A stretch of 64,000 bases of DNA from Veillonella absiana. GTDB lineage: Bacteria; Bacillota; Negativicutes; Veillonellales; Veillonellaceae. Positions 43,382 through 52,202 of this stretch are shown here, piece by piece. The stretch is taken from NCBI RefSeq assembly GCF_032970905.1, contig NZ_JAWJZA010000011.1. One strand, given 5' to 3'. Made by a program: the position numbers and the translations under genes. Under the pieces are notes generated by a model. The model made no database searches. It was not told the DNA's origin and worked only from the letters and a program-made list of their open reading frames with translations. Within the stretch, counting starts at the first letter, position 1. Each line of letters opens with the position of its first letter.

Positions 43382-43957
43382 GTGATTAGACGATATATTT
43401 TTACCTCATTCTTGGCGGCTTAGGCCTTGTATCGAGCCTGCTCCAGTGGGGACTGTTCTAACACGCTATACCACAACTTTACTCCGGATGGGGATTGTTC
43501 GCATTCCTTGTTATGCCATTTACCTACGTGATCCCCAATATTTGCGAAAAATACATGCCTACGTGGTTGAACCGCATCATGGTCACCATCGGTGGGTACT
43601 GGTTGCTCCTCACCTATTATGCAACGCTACTATTACTTGGTTATTTGGTGCTATGGACAGGCTTCCAAATTTGGATGCTCATCGGCAGTTATGCTATTTT
43701 TACGTATATGAATTTGTGGGAACTAATCGGCAAAATGTATGCATGGTGTACCATTGCTATATTGGCATACATTGGGGTGAAAGCTTGGTATACAGCGAAA
43801 CACCCCATCATGAATCACATAGACATTCATGTTAATAAACATCTATCTCGGGATTACATAGTGGCTTTTGCTAGTGATTTACACTTTGGTATGGTCCTTG
43901 GTAAATCCTTCGGTCATCGCTTGGTGAAAGATATGAATGCCTTGCATCCGGATGTTT
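43382..43957 (+). pseudogene. Membrane metallophosphoesterase (YkuE-like), multiply disrupted
   Basis: GTG at 43382 follows AAGGA, but the frame shifts near the T-run at 43397-43402, reads into a stop at 43458-43460, then runs open through several membrane helices (PNICEKYMPTWLNRIMVTIG, TYYATLLLLGYLVLWTGF) to the metal-binding motif FASDLHFGMVLG. The match ends at ALHPDV, where intact relatives continue with a GDxxD motif. So it carries a frameshift, a nonsense codon and a 3' truncation. The intact family are membrane-bound phosphoesterases. Confidence 0.7.
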
Positions 43958-44261
43958 TACCTTGTTTTGCATTATCTAAGTGCTCTGTCATGGTTTTTCC
44001 GAAAATAGTCATACTGCTATTATATCCCTTGGTAGCTTGAATATAGCCACCAAGGGCTGTTATTTTTTCTTGTAAGGTGGAACCAGAGCCAGTTAAGGCA
44101 CTAACAGTGTTTGAGATCGGATCTGTTGAATCCCTAATATGGTGGATGAAGCCTGTAATAGTATTAAGCAAGTTGGTGATAATGCCTGAGGAATTCTGAG
44201 TGGTTGAGGTAGATGCGTTTAATTTTCTTATAATTGTGTTTCTGTACAGTGGACAATGCAA
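43958..44261 (-). pseudogene. Fragment of an unidentified gene abutting the phosphoesterase relic
   Basis: A minus-strand open frame (ISNTVSALTGSGSTLQEKIT, then GGYIQATKGYNSSMTIFGKT) continues to the junction at about 43955, where the plus-strand phosphoesterase similarity ends. Composition resembles a phage-structural or surface-protein fragment, but I cannot name it. The ATG at its 5' end has no ribosome site. Very likely a recombination scar. Confidence 0.35.
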
Positions 44262-44727
44262 TGTGTTTTTCTTGTATTAGAGGAGTTTATCTGTCATAGA
44301 TACGGAAAATCATATATAGGCATATAAAATAATAGACAGAAATATATAGCTAGAATCATTAAAATTAAACCTATTCGTTTTAGATATAAAATATACTCAA
44401 TTTTATTCAATTCGTGTAATTTTTATGTACGCCAATAGTGAAACTTTTACAAAAATTTTCTAAAAAAGTAGGTATAATGCCCAGTTTGAGAAACGGACGT
44501 TAAAAAAGTGCTCCAAACCTTGATGGCTACTAAGCTTGTAAGGGGTTGGCGAGTGAAAAAAACTCTTTTATTTTTGTACTATAGGTGGTATTATTAGTTG
44601 CGAATTAAAAACGACGAATTCACATTCACGCCCATTAACGCAAGAACTGAATTCGTTTTGGCGGTTTAATATTTAAAAGTGAATTATGGACGAGAAAAAA
44701 TTCACCTGTTCGAAAGGGGATTGATAC
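44262..44727 (+). other. Long structured leader upstream of potE
   Basis: TATAAT at 44474-44479 (GTAGG before it, poor -35) would give a leader of about 240 nt. Structures: CCAAACCTT with AAGGGGTTGG (44513-44561 region); AAAACGA and ATTC with GAATTCGTTTT (about 44607-44660); and GTGAATT (44681-44687), which can pair either with AATTCAC upstream (44619-44625) or AATTCAC downstream (44698-44704), next to the ribosome site GAAAGGGG. No known riboswitch class recognised. 44262-44470 is featureless. Confidence 0.45.
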
Positions 44728-46065
44728 ATGAAAACCACCGCTAAAAAAATGTCTGTATTCCAGCTAACTACTCTAGTAGCAGCCAACATGCTTGGTGCTG
44801 GGATTATTATGTTGCCTACGAACTTAGCTGCTGTAGGAACTATTTCGATTCTATCTTGGCTCGTTACTGCGGTAGGGGCCCTAGTCTTAGCTCATATTTT
44901 TGCACAAGCTGGTATGTTCAATACCAAGCCAGGCGGTATGGGTGGCTACTCAGAATATAAATTTGGTAGAACCGGACATTTTATGGCGAATTATGCTTAT
45001 AGCATATCGCTTGTCATTGCTAATGTAGCGATTGCCGTTTCCGCGGTTGGCTACGGTGCAGTATTATTTGGTCTTGATCTGAACCCATGGCAAGTCAGTG
45101 AAATCACTGTTGTCCTTTTGTGGTTTGCGGCTATCCTTAATTTCAAAGGAAACCGTTTCACAGGTCGTTTGAGTAATATTACAGTATGGGGCTCCATTGT
45201 CCCAGTATTTTTAATCAGTACCATTGGTTGGTTCTGGTTCAGTCCTGAATTGTACATGACTGCTTGGAATCCGAATGAATTACCATTTTTTGACGCTGTA
45301 AGCGAATCTATTTCTCTTACATTATGGGCGTTCCTTGGTTTTGAATCGGCTGCTGCAAACGCTGATGCAGTTGAAAATCCTAAGAAAAATGTACCTATTG
45401 CCACTTTCGTTGGCACATTAGCAGTAGCGGTTATTTATGTATTATCCACTAATGTTATGGCCGGTATCGTGCCTAACTTGGATCTATTAAACTCTACAGC
45501 TCCATTTGGTTTAACTTATGCTACTATGTTTAACGACACAGTTGGTAAAATCGTAATGGCCTCCATGGTTATTTCTTGCTGTGGTGCATTGCTTTGCTGG
45601 CAATTTACATTGTCCCGCGTATTCAAAAGCTGTGCAGAGGAAGGTTACTTCCCAAAAGTATTTGCTCGTGTAAACAGCAATGACGCTCCTGTTCGTGGCG
45701 TATTCATCTTGCTTTTAGTAGAAACTGCTTTAGCGATGATGACTGCGGACGAATCCTTGCGTCAACAATTTGAAAATCTTGTTAACCTAGCTGTTGTAAC
45801 AAATGTATTCCCATACATCTTATGTATCTTATCCTTGAATACATTGCTTAAAACAGAGGGAGCGCATCTATCTCGTAACGAAAAAATGATTCCGTTCTCC
45901 ATCTTTGGCCTTGCATACTGTGCGTATGCTATCTATGCTTGTGGAGATATTGCAATCATCGGTGGTTTCAGTACTATCGCATTGGGCTATGTCATTTACC
46001 AAGTGAAATTCGTAATCTTGCCTAAATTACAAGCACTACGTAGTGTACAACGTACGATAGATTAG
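44728..46065 (+). CDS. potE: Putrescine/ornithine antiporter-type APC permease
   Basis: A 445-residue, 12-helix APC transporter very close in sequence to E. coli PotE along its whole length: MLGAGIIMLPTNLAAVGTIS, TKPGGMGGYSEYKFGR, LWAFLGFESAAANADAVENP, NVMAGIVPNLDLLNSTAPFG. PotE imports putrescine with protons or exchanges it for ornithine. No ornithine decarboxylase gene is adjacent. GAAAGGGG precedes the ATG. A long leader suggests post-transcriptional control. Confidence 0.9.
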   Translation: MKTTAKKMSVFQLTTLVAANMLGAGIIMLPTNLAAVGTISILSWLVTAVGALVLAHIFAQAGMFNTKPGGMGGYSEYKFGRTGHFMANYAYSISLVIANVAIAVSAVGYGAVLFGLDLNPWQVSEITVVLLWFAAILNFKGNRFTGRLSNITVWGSIVPVFLISTIGWFWFSPELYMTAWNPNELPFFDAVSESISLTLWAFLGFESAAANADAVENPKKNVPIATFVGTLAVAVIYVLSTNVMAGIVPNLDLLNSTAPFGLTYATMFNDTVGKIVMASMVISCCGALLCWQFTLSRVFKSCAEEGYFPKVFARVNSNDAPVRGVFILLLVETALAMMTADESLRQQFENLVNLAVVTNVFPYILCILSLNTLLKTEGAHLSRNEKMIPFSIFGLAYCAYAIYACGDIAIIGGFSTIALGYVIYQVKFVILPKLQALRSVQRTID

Positions 46066-46098
46066 TAAATACCTCGTTCATAATTAAATATTCATAAT

Positions 46099-46130
46099 AA
46101 AAGCCTCGTTCTCAGGAACGAGGCTTTTTT
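46099..46130 (+). terminator. Rho-independent terminator after potE
   Basis: Stem AAGCCTCGTTC with its complement and a short loop, followed by TTTTTT, 34 bp past the stop. Confidence 0.92.
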
Positions 46131-46159
46131 GTGCCCTTATAATGAATAAGGTATAAGCT

Positions 46160-46309
46160 ATGAATACTAATGGAATTTACCATGAGGTGAATCGGATTTA
46201 TCATGTGTATGAGAAATATCATATGAATGTTGGTTATATGAAAATTATGAGATTTGATATCGAGAGAGTTACCCCGAAAAATTTTCATAGATATATTCGT
46301 ATAAATTAG
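46160..46309 (+). CDS. Possible 49-residue protein
   Basis: ATG 8 nt after AAGG; the product is rich in Tyr, His and Arg (NTNGIYHEVNRIYHVYEKYH, ending NFHRYIRIN). TATAAT lies at 46139-46144, without a good -35. No relatives recognised; may be chance. Confidence 0.25.
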   Translation: MNTNGIYHEVNRIYHVYEKYHMNVGYMKIMRFDIERVTPKNFHRYIRIN

Positions 46310-46396
46310 AATTTGTCTCATTTTTTGAGGTCTATACATATGAATAATAGTTAGCAAGAAAGCTAGTAATTATCAATACTTATAGGGGTATGGGAA

Positions 46397-46425
46397 TTGT
46401 ATGGCTTTCACCATTGTAGTATATT
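46397..46425 (+). promoter_or_regulatory. Promoter of the cobalamin-riboswitch operon
   Basis: -35 TTGTAT (46397-46402), 17-bp spacer containing CTTTCACC, -10 TATATT (46420-46425), about 25 bp before the riboswitch. Confidence 0.5.
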
Positions 46426-46449
46426 TATAACATAATTTGACTAAAGAGA

Positions 46450-46605
46450 GTGTCGGCATGGCCGAGCGTAAAAGAGGAAATCAGGTGTAAATCCTGAACT
46501 ACGAATGTAGCTGTAATGTGGAACGTTTTTCAACAAGGGTCACTGGGAAACTGGGAAGGCGGAAAAGCGTAATGAAGCATAAGTCAGAAAGCCTGCTCAC
46601 GAGAT
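46450..46605 (+). ncRNA. Cobalamin riboswitch
   Basis: Conserved blocks occur in the right order: AGAGGAAATCAGGTGTAAAT (the GGTGNAANTCC segment), GCTGTAATG, GTCACTGGGAAACTGGGAAG, and the B12 box AAGTCAGAAAGCCTGC (46580-46595). It binds adenosylcobalamin or a related corrinoid and should switch off the ABC operon through the terminator at 46721-46774. Confidence 0.93.
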
Positions 46606-46720
46606 TATGGATTACAATATCTACAATGCGTATAGTAAAGACTATCGAATCATGAGGGTGATGAGATAGCCATTGAAATGCTGGTGACTGATGCGCAACT
46701 AGATAGTATGTATATGACTA

Positions 46721-46774
46721 GAGTTAATCAGTCCTTTCTCAAGTGAGTAAAGGATTGGTTAGCTCAATTTTTTT
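46721..46774 (+). terminator. Riboswitch-controlled terminator
   Basis: 17-bp stem with wobbles (GAGTTAATCAGTCCTTT and AAAGGATTGGTTAGCTC) followed by a T7 run, between the cobalamin aptamer and the first transporter gene. Confidence 0.85.
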
Positions 46775-46891
46775 CGGATATTTGAATACCTTAATAGGTT
46801 ATGGTATTCGCAGTAGTAGTTAAAGAATTTTCAATAGTAGTTTGAATCGCAGTAGTTATTTACATGCTGGTTGTGGTAGAGGGAGTTGTCT

Positions 46892-47830
46892 ATGGTAAAA
46901 GGTATAGTGAAATATATATCGCAATTCGTAATAACATTGGTGGGCATTTCATTTTTAACATTTTGTTTGACCTACTTGGCACCAGGCGATCCAGCGATGA
47001 TGCTATTAGAGTCGGGGGACCGTATTGTATCGCAACAAGAATTAGATGAGGTCCGTGCTGAGTTAGGCTTGGATAAACCCTTTTTGGTACGATATGCAGA
47101 TTGGGCGATTAATGCTGTGCAAGGTGATTTAGGTATGTCCTATTCTGCCAAAATTCCAGTGGTAGATCGCATGCTTGAATCATTGCCCGGAACATTGATG
47201 TTAGCTGCGGCCTCAACAATATTGATTATTCTATATGCTGTCCCAGCAGGTATTATAAGTGCTATAAATCAGAACAAGAAAATTGATTATATCTTACGGT
47301 CTTTGTCCTTTGTGGGTGTGTCCATGCCAACATTTTGGTTAGGCTTAATTTTGATTTATATCTTTGGACTGAAACTTGGCCTAGTACCTATTGCTTCCTC
47401 AAAAATTTCTTTTTCTGGAGTTATCTTACCGGCTACTACTATGGCTGTCGTGGTGGGCTCCAAATATATGCGTCAAGTTCGGTTAGTTATTCTGGAGGAA
47501 ATGCAAAAGGATTATGTAATTGGTGCTCGTTCTAGAGGGATAGCTGAATGGAAAATTTTATTTGGTCATATTTTACCAAATGCTCTTTTACCATTAATTA
47601 CATTACTTGGTGTACTTGTCGGGTATTTGCTCGGTGGTGTTACGGTTATTGAGATGGTCTTTGCATGGCCAGGACTCGGTAATATGGCGGTGTATGCCAT
47701 TACCATGCGTGATTATCCATTGGTGCAAGGATTTGTACTATGGGTAGCCGTAGGGTTTATGATTATTAATGCCCTTGTGGATGTGTCTTATCGATTATTA
47801 GATCCAAGATTGAAAAGGGGGCAACAATAA
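46892..47830 (+). CDS. ABC transporter permease, NikB/DppB type
   Basis: A 312-residue inner-membrane permease with six helices and the EAA loop (GARSRGIAEWKILFGHILPN) that contacts the ATPase. N-terminus VGISFLTFCLTYLAPGDPAM is typical of the nickel/peptide family. First gene of a five-gene operon behind the cobalamin riboswitch. ATG 46892 chosen because AGAGGGA is 7 nt upstream; a TTG at 46886 is closer than usual. Transported metal or ligand is inferred from regulation, probably cobalt. Confidence 0.9.
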   Translation: MVKGIVKYISQFVITLVGISFLTFCLTYLAPGDPAMMLLESGDRIVSQQELDEVRAELGLDKPFLVRYADWAINAVQGDLGMSYSAKIPVVDRMLESLPGTLMLAAASTILIILYAVPAGIISAINQNKKIDYILRSLSFVGVSMPTFWLGLILIYIFGLKLGLVPIASSKISFSGVILPATTMAVVVGSKYMRQVRLVILEEMQKDYVIGARSRGIAEWKILFGHILPNALLPLITLLGVLVGYLLGGVTVIEMVFAWPGLGNMAVYAITMRDYPLVQGFVLWVAVGFMIINALVDVSYRLLDPRLKRGQQ

Positions 47831-48652
47831 ATGAAAGATTTTATCCAAAAAAATAAATTGTTTTCCCTCTATAGTGCATTAATGTTGCTGATTATATTTA
47901 TAGCTATATTTGCACCGCATTTGGCGCCAGGTGATGCCTTTAACTCTAACATGGCAGATGCTTTAAAGGCCCCTAGTAGTGAGCATTGGTTTGGTACAGA
48001 TAAATTAGGTCGTGATGTGTTATCACGTATTGTATATGGCACACAACTATCCTTATTCATGGGCTTTACGATTGTTATTACGATGGTTCTTATCGGTACT
48101 ATCATTGGGGCTGTGGCGGGCTATTTTGGCGGATTTATTGAAGTTGTATTGATGCGAATTACAGATATAGTGTTATCGTTCCCAGGTATTATTTTGGCTA
48201 TTGCTATCGCAGGTATTTTGGGTGGTAGTATAGCGAATACTATTTTGTCTCTTACAATCGTTGGGTGGGCTAAATATGCACGTATTGTTAGGTCATTAAC
48301 GTTGAAAGTACGGCAAGAAGAGTTTGTAACAGCTTCTATCATGATGGGGGCTTCAACATGGACCATTTTGCGTAGACATATTATCCCGAATATTATGCCA
48401 CTAATAGTAACAACGGGGGCACTTGATTTAGGGGTAATGATGATAGAAGTGGCGGGTTTATCTTTCCTGGGGTTTGGTGCTCAACCACCTACGCCAGAAT
48501 GGGGCTTGATGCTCAATGAAGGCCGTCAGTATTTACAACTAGCACCGTGGTTAATGATTTTCCCAGGTGCATCTATTTTAATTGTTGTTTCCATCTTTAA
48601 CTTGTGGAGTGATGCATTACGCGATGTAGTGGATCCAAAAAATGAAGGTTAG
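47831..48652 (+). CDS. ABC transporter permease, NikC/DppC type
   Basis: A 273-residue second permease of the same transporter, starting directly after the first gene's stop (TAAATG). It has the usual FGTDKLGRDVLSRIVYGTQL block and the EAA loop TASIMMGASTWTILRRHIIP. It pairs with the upstream permease to form the membrane channel. Confidence 0.92.
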   Translation: MKDFIQKNKLFSLYSALMLLIIFIAIFAPHLAPGDAFNSNMADALKAPSSEHWFGTDKLGRDVLSRIVYGTQLSLFMGFTIVITMVLIGTIIGAVAGYFGGFIEVVLMRITDIVLSFPGIILAIAIAGILGGSIANTILSLTIVGWAKYARIVRSLTLKVRQEEFVTASIMMGASTWTILRRHIIPNIMPLIVTTGALDLGVMMIEVAGLSFLGFGAQPPTPEWGLMLNEGRQYLQLAPWLMIFPGASILIVVSIFNLWSDALRDVVDPKNEG

Positions 48653-48738
48653 GATATCTTGCTATTGGGCATTGATATAAGTGATTGATAGTGCTAAATA
48701 GGGGACTATCTGTGTTGTATGTAGTATGGAGGATTCAA

Positions 48739-50307
48739 ATGAAGAAAAGTCTAAAGAAATCTTTATTAGTAGGGCTGAGTGTGCTTATGTGTGGAGCATT
48801 CTTAGCAGGTTGTGGTAATGATTCTAAAAATGCTGAGAACAAAGATACACTTAAAGTAGCCGTTACCAACTTTGCAAGTAGTTTGGATCCAGCAGAAAAC
48901 TTCTTCTCCTGGGTTGTTATGCGCTATGGTGTGGGCGAAACATTAACTAAATTTGATAAACAAATGAAACCAGTGCCATGGCTTGCTGCTAAATGGTCTG
49001 TGGCGGATGATAAAAGAACTTGGACAATTACTGTTAAGGATAATGTTAAATTCTCTAATGGCAAACCGGTAACGGCACAAGCTGTCAAAGAATCCCTTGA
49101 ACGTGCCTTTGCCAAGAGTTCAATGCCTAAAACATTCTTCCAATATGAAAGCCTAGAAGCTAAGGGGCAAGATTTAATTATTAAAACAGATAAAGAATAT
49201 CCTAATTTACCAAGCTTGTTAGCTGATCCATTCTTCCTTGTTGTAGATGTTCAATCTGAGAGAGACGGCCGTGATTTCGCAAAACAAGGTCCTATTGGTA
49301 CAGGTCCATATGTAGTAAAAAGCTTTACAAAAGAGCTCGCTGTGATGGAAGCCAATCCAAATTACTGGGATGGTGCAGTACCATTTAAAACAGTAGAAAT
49401 TCCATCCATCGATGATCCAAATACACGTGCCATGTCATTGCAATCAGGCGATGTAGATATGGCTGTTAACATTGGTCCAGGTGAAATCGGCTTATTTAAA
49501 GACAATGATAAATTTAAGGTGGATGAGATTACATCCCTTCGTGTTGTATTAGCGCGTATTAATATGAATGGTGTATTGGGGGATAAAAATGTGCGTGACG
49601 CTGTGATTTCTGCGGCAGATCGTAAAAACTATGCAGATGTATTGTTGAAAGGTACATTCCTTCCAGGTTCTGCACCAATTCCACCATCTATGGATTACGG
49701 GTTTGATCAATTAAAAGATCCTAATGCATACAATCCTGACCGTTCAAAACAGTTGTTAGCACAATCCGGTTGGACTGATACAAATGGAGATGGCATTGTA
49801 GATAAAAATGGCCAACCATTGACGTTCAATTTCATTGTGTATAACTCTCGTGCAGAATTGCCGTTATATGCAGAAGCATTGCAAGCAGATTTGAAAAAAA
49901 TTGGTATCGATATGAAAATCCAAACAGTAGATTACAACTTACTTGATGGTATCGGTAAAGAAGGTAAATACGATATGTTGATTTCTAATATCGTAACGGC
50001 TAATACTGGTGATCCAATCTGGTTCCTTGGCAATTACTGGCATACTAATATCGATGGTTCTAACCCTCAAAATGGATCTGGATATTCCAATCCACAAGTT
50101 GACCAATTATTAGAAGCCGCTACTGTAGAGTTTGATCCAGCTAAACGCAGAGAATATGCAATCCAAATTCAACAATTATTGATGAACGATGGTGCAGCAT
50201 TATTCTTTGGCTATCCTAAAACTAATATTGTTAATGCTAAATACCTTAACAATGTTGTTATGTATCCAAGTGATTACTATTGGATTACAAACAAAATTTC
50301 TAAATAA
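48739..50307 (+). CDS. Substrate-binding lipoprotein, NikA/OppA family
   Basis: A 522-residue family 5 solute-binding lipoprotein: signal peptide with lipobox FLAGC (Cys25), then the SBP_bac_5 fold. Recognisable blocks include TLKVAVTNFASSLDPAENFF and GPIGTGPYVVKSF. It would bind the ligand outside the inner membrane and hand it to the two permeases. ATG 48739 follows GGAGG; the frame upstream to 48685 is not needed. Specificity for nickel, cobalt or peptide cannot be read directly. Confidence 0.9.
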   Translation: MKKSLKKSLLVGLSVLMCGAFLAGCGNDSKNAENKDTLKVAVTNFASSLDPAENFFSWVVMRYGVGETLTKFDKQMKPVPWLAAKWSVADDKRTWTITVKDNVKFSNGKPVTAQAVKESLERAFAKSSMPKTFFQYESLEAKGQDLIIKTDKEYPNLPSLLADPFFLVVDVQSERDGRDFAKQGPIGTGPYVVKSFTKELAVMEANPNYWDGAVPFKTVEIPSIDDPNTRAMSLQSGDVDMAVNIGPGEIGLFKDNDKFKVDEITSLRVVLARINMNGVLGDKNVRDAVISAADRKNYADVLLKGTFLPGSAPIPPSMDYGFDQLKDPNAYNPDRSKQLLAQSGWTDTNGDGIVDKNGQPLTFNFIVYNSRAELPLYAEALQADLKKIGIDMKIQTVDYNLLDGIGKEGKYDMLISNIVTANTGDPIWFLGNYWHTNIDGSNPQNGSGYSNPQVDQLLEAATVEFDPAKRREYAIQIQQLLMNDGAALFFGYPKTNIVNAKYLNNVVMYPSDYYWITNKISK

Positions 50308-50387
50308 TGTGGTGTGATGTGTTAGTTGTATAAAGTGTTATTATTAAATATCTAGAATGAGTTAGTAAATATGTTGAAAGGAACACT

Positions 50388-51188
50388 ATGAGCGAGGAGC
50401 TTTTATTAGATGTTAAAAATTTACATATCGCTTATCAGGATAATCCAACTGTAATGGATGTGAATTTCACCCTTAATAAAGGCGAAGTCCTCGCCATAGT
50501 AGGTGAGTCTGGCTCAGGCAAAACTACGGTTATTCGAGCTATTTTAGGGTTGCTTTCGACGGGTGGTAAAATAACAACGGGCGATATCGTTTTTGAAGGT
50601 CGGTCTCTCAATAATTTGGCTAAAAGAGAATGGCAGCCTATCCGAGGAAAAGAAATCTCCATGATTTTCCAAGATAGTGGTAGTGCCCTAGATCCTATTC
50701 AAAAAATTGGAAAACAATTCCGAGAGTATTTCAAAACACATGAAACACTTTCTGATGAAGAATGCGATGCAAAAGCTATTAGCTTGTTGGCGAGTGTAGC
50801 ATTGACTGCTGGGGTAGATATATTACAACGGTATCCTTATGAGCTCAGTGGTGGTCAACGCCAACGGTTAGGTGTTGCTATGGGACTAGCATTATCACCT
50901 AAATTATTATTAGGTGATGAACCAACATCAGCATTGGATGTCACAACCCAAGCACAAGTTGTACTTGAAATGAAGGCACTGGCAAAAAATCAGGGAACTG
51001 CGATTATCATTGTAACGCACAATCTAGGTGTAGCAGCGCATATGGCGGATAAAATTCTTGTTATGAAATCAGGACGTGTAGTAGATTCTGGAATGGCGAA
51101 GGATGTTTTAGAAAACCCTAGTCATGAGTATACAAAACATTTAATGGATTCAGTACCAACATTAGGAGGTGGCCGATATGTCGAATAG
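50388..51188 (+). CDS. ABC transporter ATP-binding protein, NikD/DppD type
   Basis: A 266-residue ATPase with Walker A GESGSGKTT, signature LSGGQRQRLG, Walker B LLLGDEPTSALD and the switch His in VTHNLG. It energises the upstream permeases. It overlaps the next gene by 11 nt. NikD-type proteins are this short, DppD-type usually longer with a C-terminal extension, which favours a metal transporter slightly. Confidence 0.9.
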   Translation: MSEELLLDVKNLHIAYQDNPTVMDVNFTLNKGEVLAIVGESGSGKTTVIRAILGLLSTGGKITTGDIVFEGRSLNNLAKREWQPIRGKEISMIFQDSGSALDPIQKIGKQFREYFKTHETLSDEECDAKAISLLASVALTAGVDILQRYPYELSGGQRQRLGVAMGLALSPKLLLGDEPTSALDVTTQAQVVLEMKALAKNQGTAIIIVTHNLGVAAHMADKILVMKSGRVVDSGMAKDVLENPSHEYTKHLMDSVPTLGGGRYVE

Positions 51189-52107
51189 AGAAAATATAGC
51201 TCCACAGGCTAGTACTATTTTGGAACTAAAAGGTGTGTGTAAAGACTTTCGCCTGCCTACTGGTGGTACATTACGAGCTTGTAATAAGGTGAATATTACA
51301 TTAGAACGTGGTGAGTCATTAGGTATTGTAGGGGAATCTGGTTCTGGTAAATCCACGTTGGCACGTATGATTATGAAAATGATGTCCCTTAGTGAAGGGC
51401 AAATTATTATTGATGGTGTGGATATCTCTAACATGAATAAAGATGAGGAGCGTGCATATCGTCAGAAAATTCAAATGGTATTTCAGGATCCCAGCGCAGC
51501 TTGTAATCCTCGGATGAAAGTAAAAGATATCATTCTAGAACCATTATATAATTTTGGACTTTTGAAAAAGGGAACAGAAGAAGATATTGTTGGACAATAT
51601 CTTGAAATGGTCGATTTGCCTCGTGAATTTATGCACAGATATCCGCATGAAATGAGTGGTGGTCAACGTCAGCGTGTTGCCATTGCGCGTGCTATCGTAT
51701 TAGAGCCAGAGATTCTTGTATTTGATGAGGCCACTAGTGCTCTTGACGTGTCTGTACAAGATTCCATTTGCTTCTTGTTGGCACGATTGCAAAAGAAAAA
51801 GAATTTGTCCTATATCTTTATTGCCCATGATATTGCTTTCATTAGAACTATGTGTCATAAAGTGGCCGTTATGTATAAAGGTGCTGTAGTGGAAGAATTA
51901 GATGCGTATCATATTTGTGAGGGCCAACATCCATACACGAAAGTATTGCTCAGCTCTATTTTTGAGGTAGGTCAAGAACATAATCCATTGCAACTCGTAG
52001 TCGATTCACAGGGTGAATTGTCAGCACGTAAGTTTATCGTAGAAGCAGATAGAAAATCTGTAGCCAATAGATTTTTGCATGGCATGCGCTCGACGGTATC
52101 GGTATAG
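51178..52107 (+). CDS. ABC transporter ATP-binding protein, NikE/DppF type
   Basis: A 309-residue second ATPase: Walker A GESGSGKSTL, signature MSGGQRQRVAIARA, Walker B ILVFDEATSALD. ATG 51178 follows AGGAGGT by 7 nt and overlaps the preceding stop. The C-terminal 70 residues after the ATPase core (EVGQEHNPLQLVVDSQGEL) extend beyond typical NikE. Last gene of the operon, closed by the palindrome at 52157. Confidence 0.9.
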   Translation: MSNRENIAPQASTILELKGVCKDFRLPTGGTLRACNKVNITLERGESLGIVGESGSGKSTLARMIMKMMSLSEGQIIIDGVDISNMNKDEERAYRQKIQMVFQDPSAACNPRMKVKDIILEPLYNFGLLKKGTEEDIVGQYLEMVDLPREFMHRYPHEMSGGQRQRVAIARAIVLEPEILVFDEATSALDVSVQDSICFLLARLQKKKNLSYIFIAHDIAFIRTMCHKVAVMYKGAVVEELDAYHICEGQHPYTKVLLSSIFEVGQEHNPLQLVVDSQGELSARKFIVEADRKSVANRFLHGMRSTVSV

Positions 52108-52156
52108 AAAAATAACTTTTATATAAGCTATAATTAAGAGGAGTAGACGTATACGC

Positions 52157-52188
52157 AAAGAGGCGACACCGCGCGGTGTCGCCTCTTT
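52157..52188. terminator. Perfect 32-bp palindromic bidirectional terminator
   Basis: AAAGAGGCGACACCGC is followed at once by its exact complement, between the convergent transporter operon and the DUF3829 gene. T-rich sequence lies on both sides. Confidence 0.85.
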
Positions 52189-52202
52189 CAGTATAATTAT
52201 AT

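Noticed and set aside
44476..44600. Lysine, guanidine or manganese riboswitch in the potE leader
   Set aside because: None of the conserved cores of these classes could be found; only generic hairpins are present.
46112..46357. 81-codon minus-strand frame rich in Ile, His and Met
   Set aside because: It runs into the potE terminator, has no ribosome site, and its composition is that of antisense AT-rich DNA.
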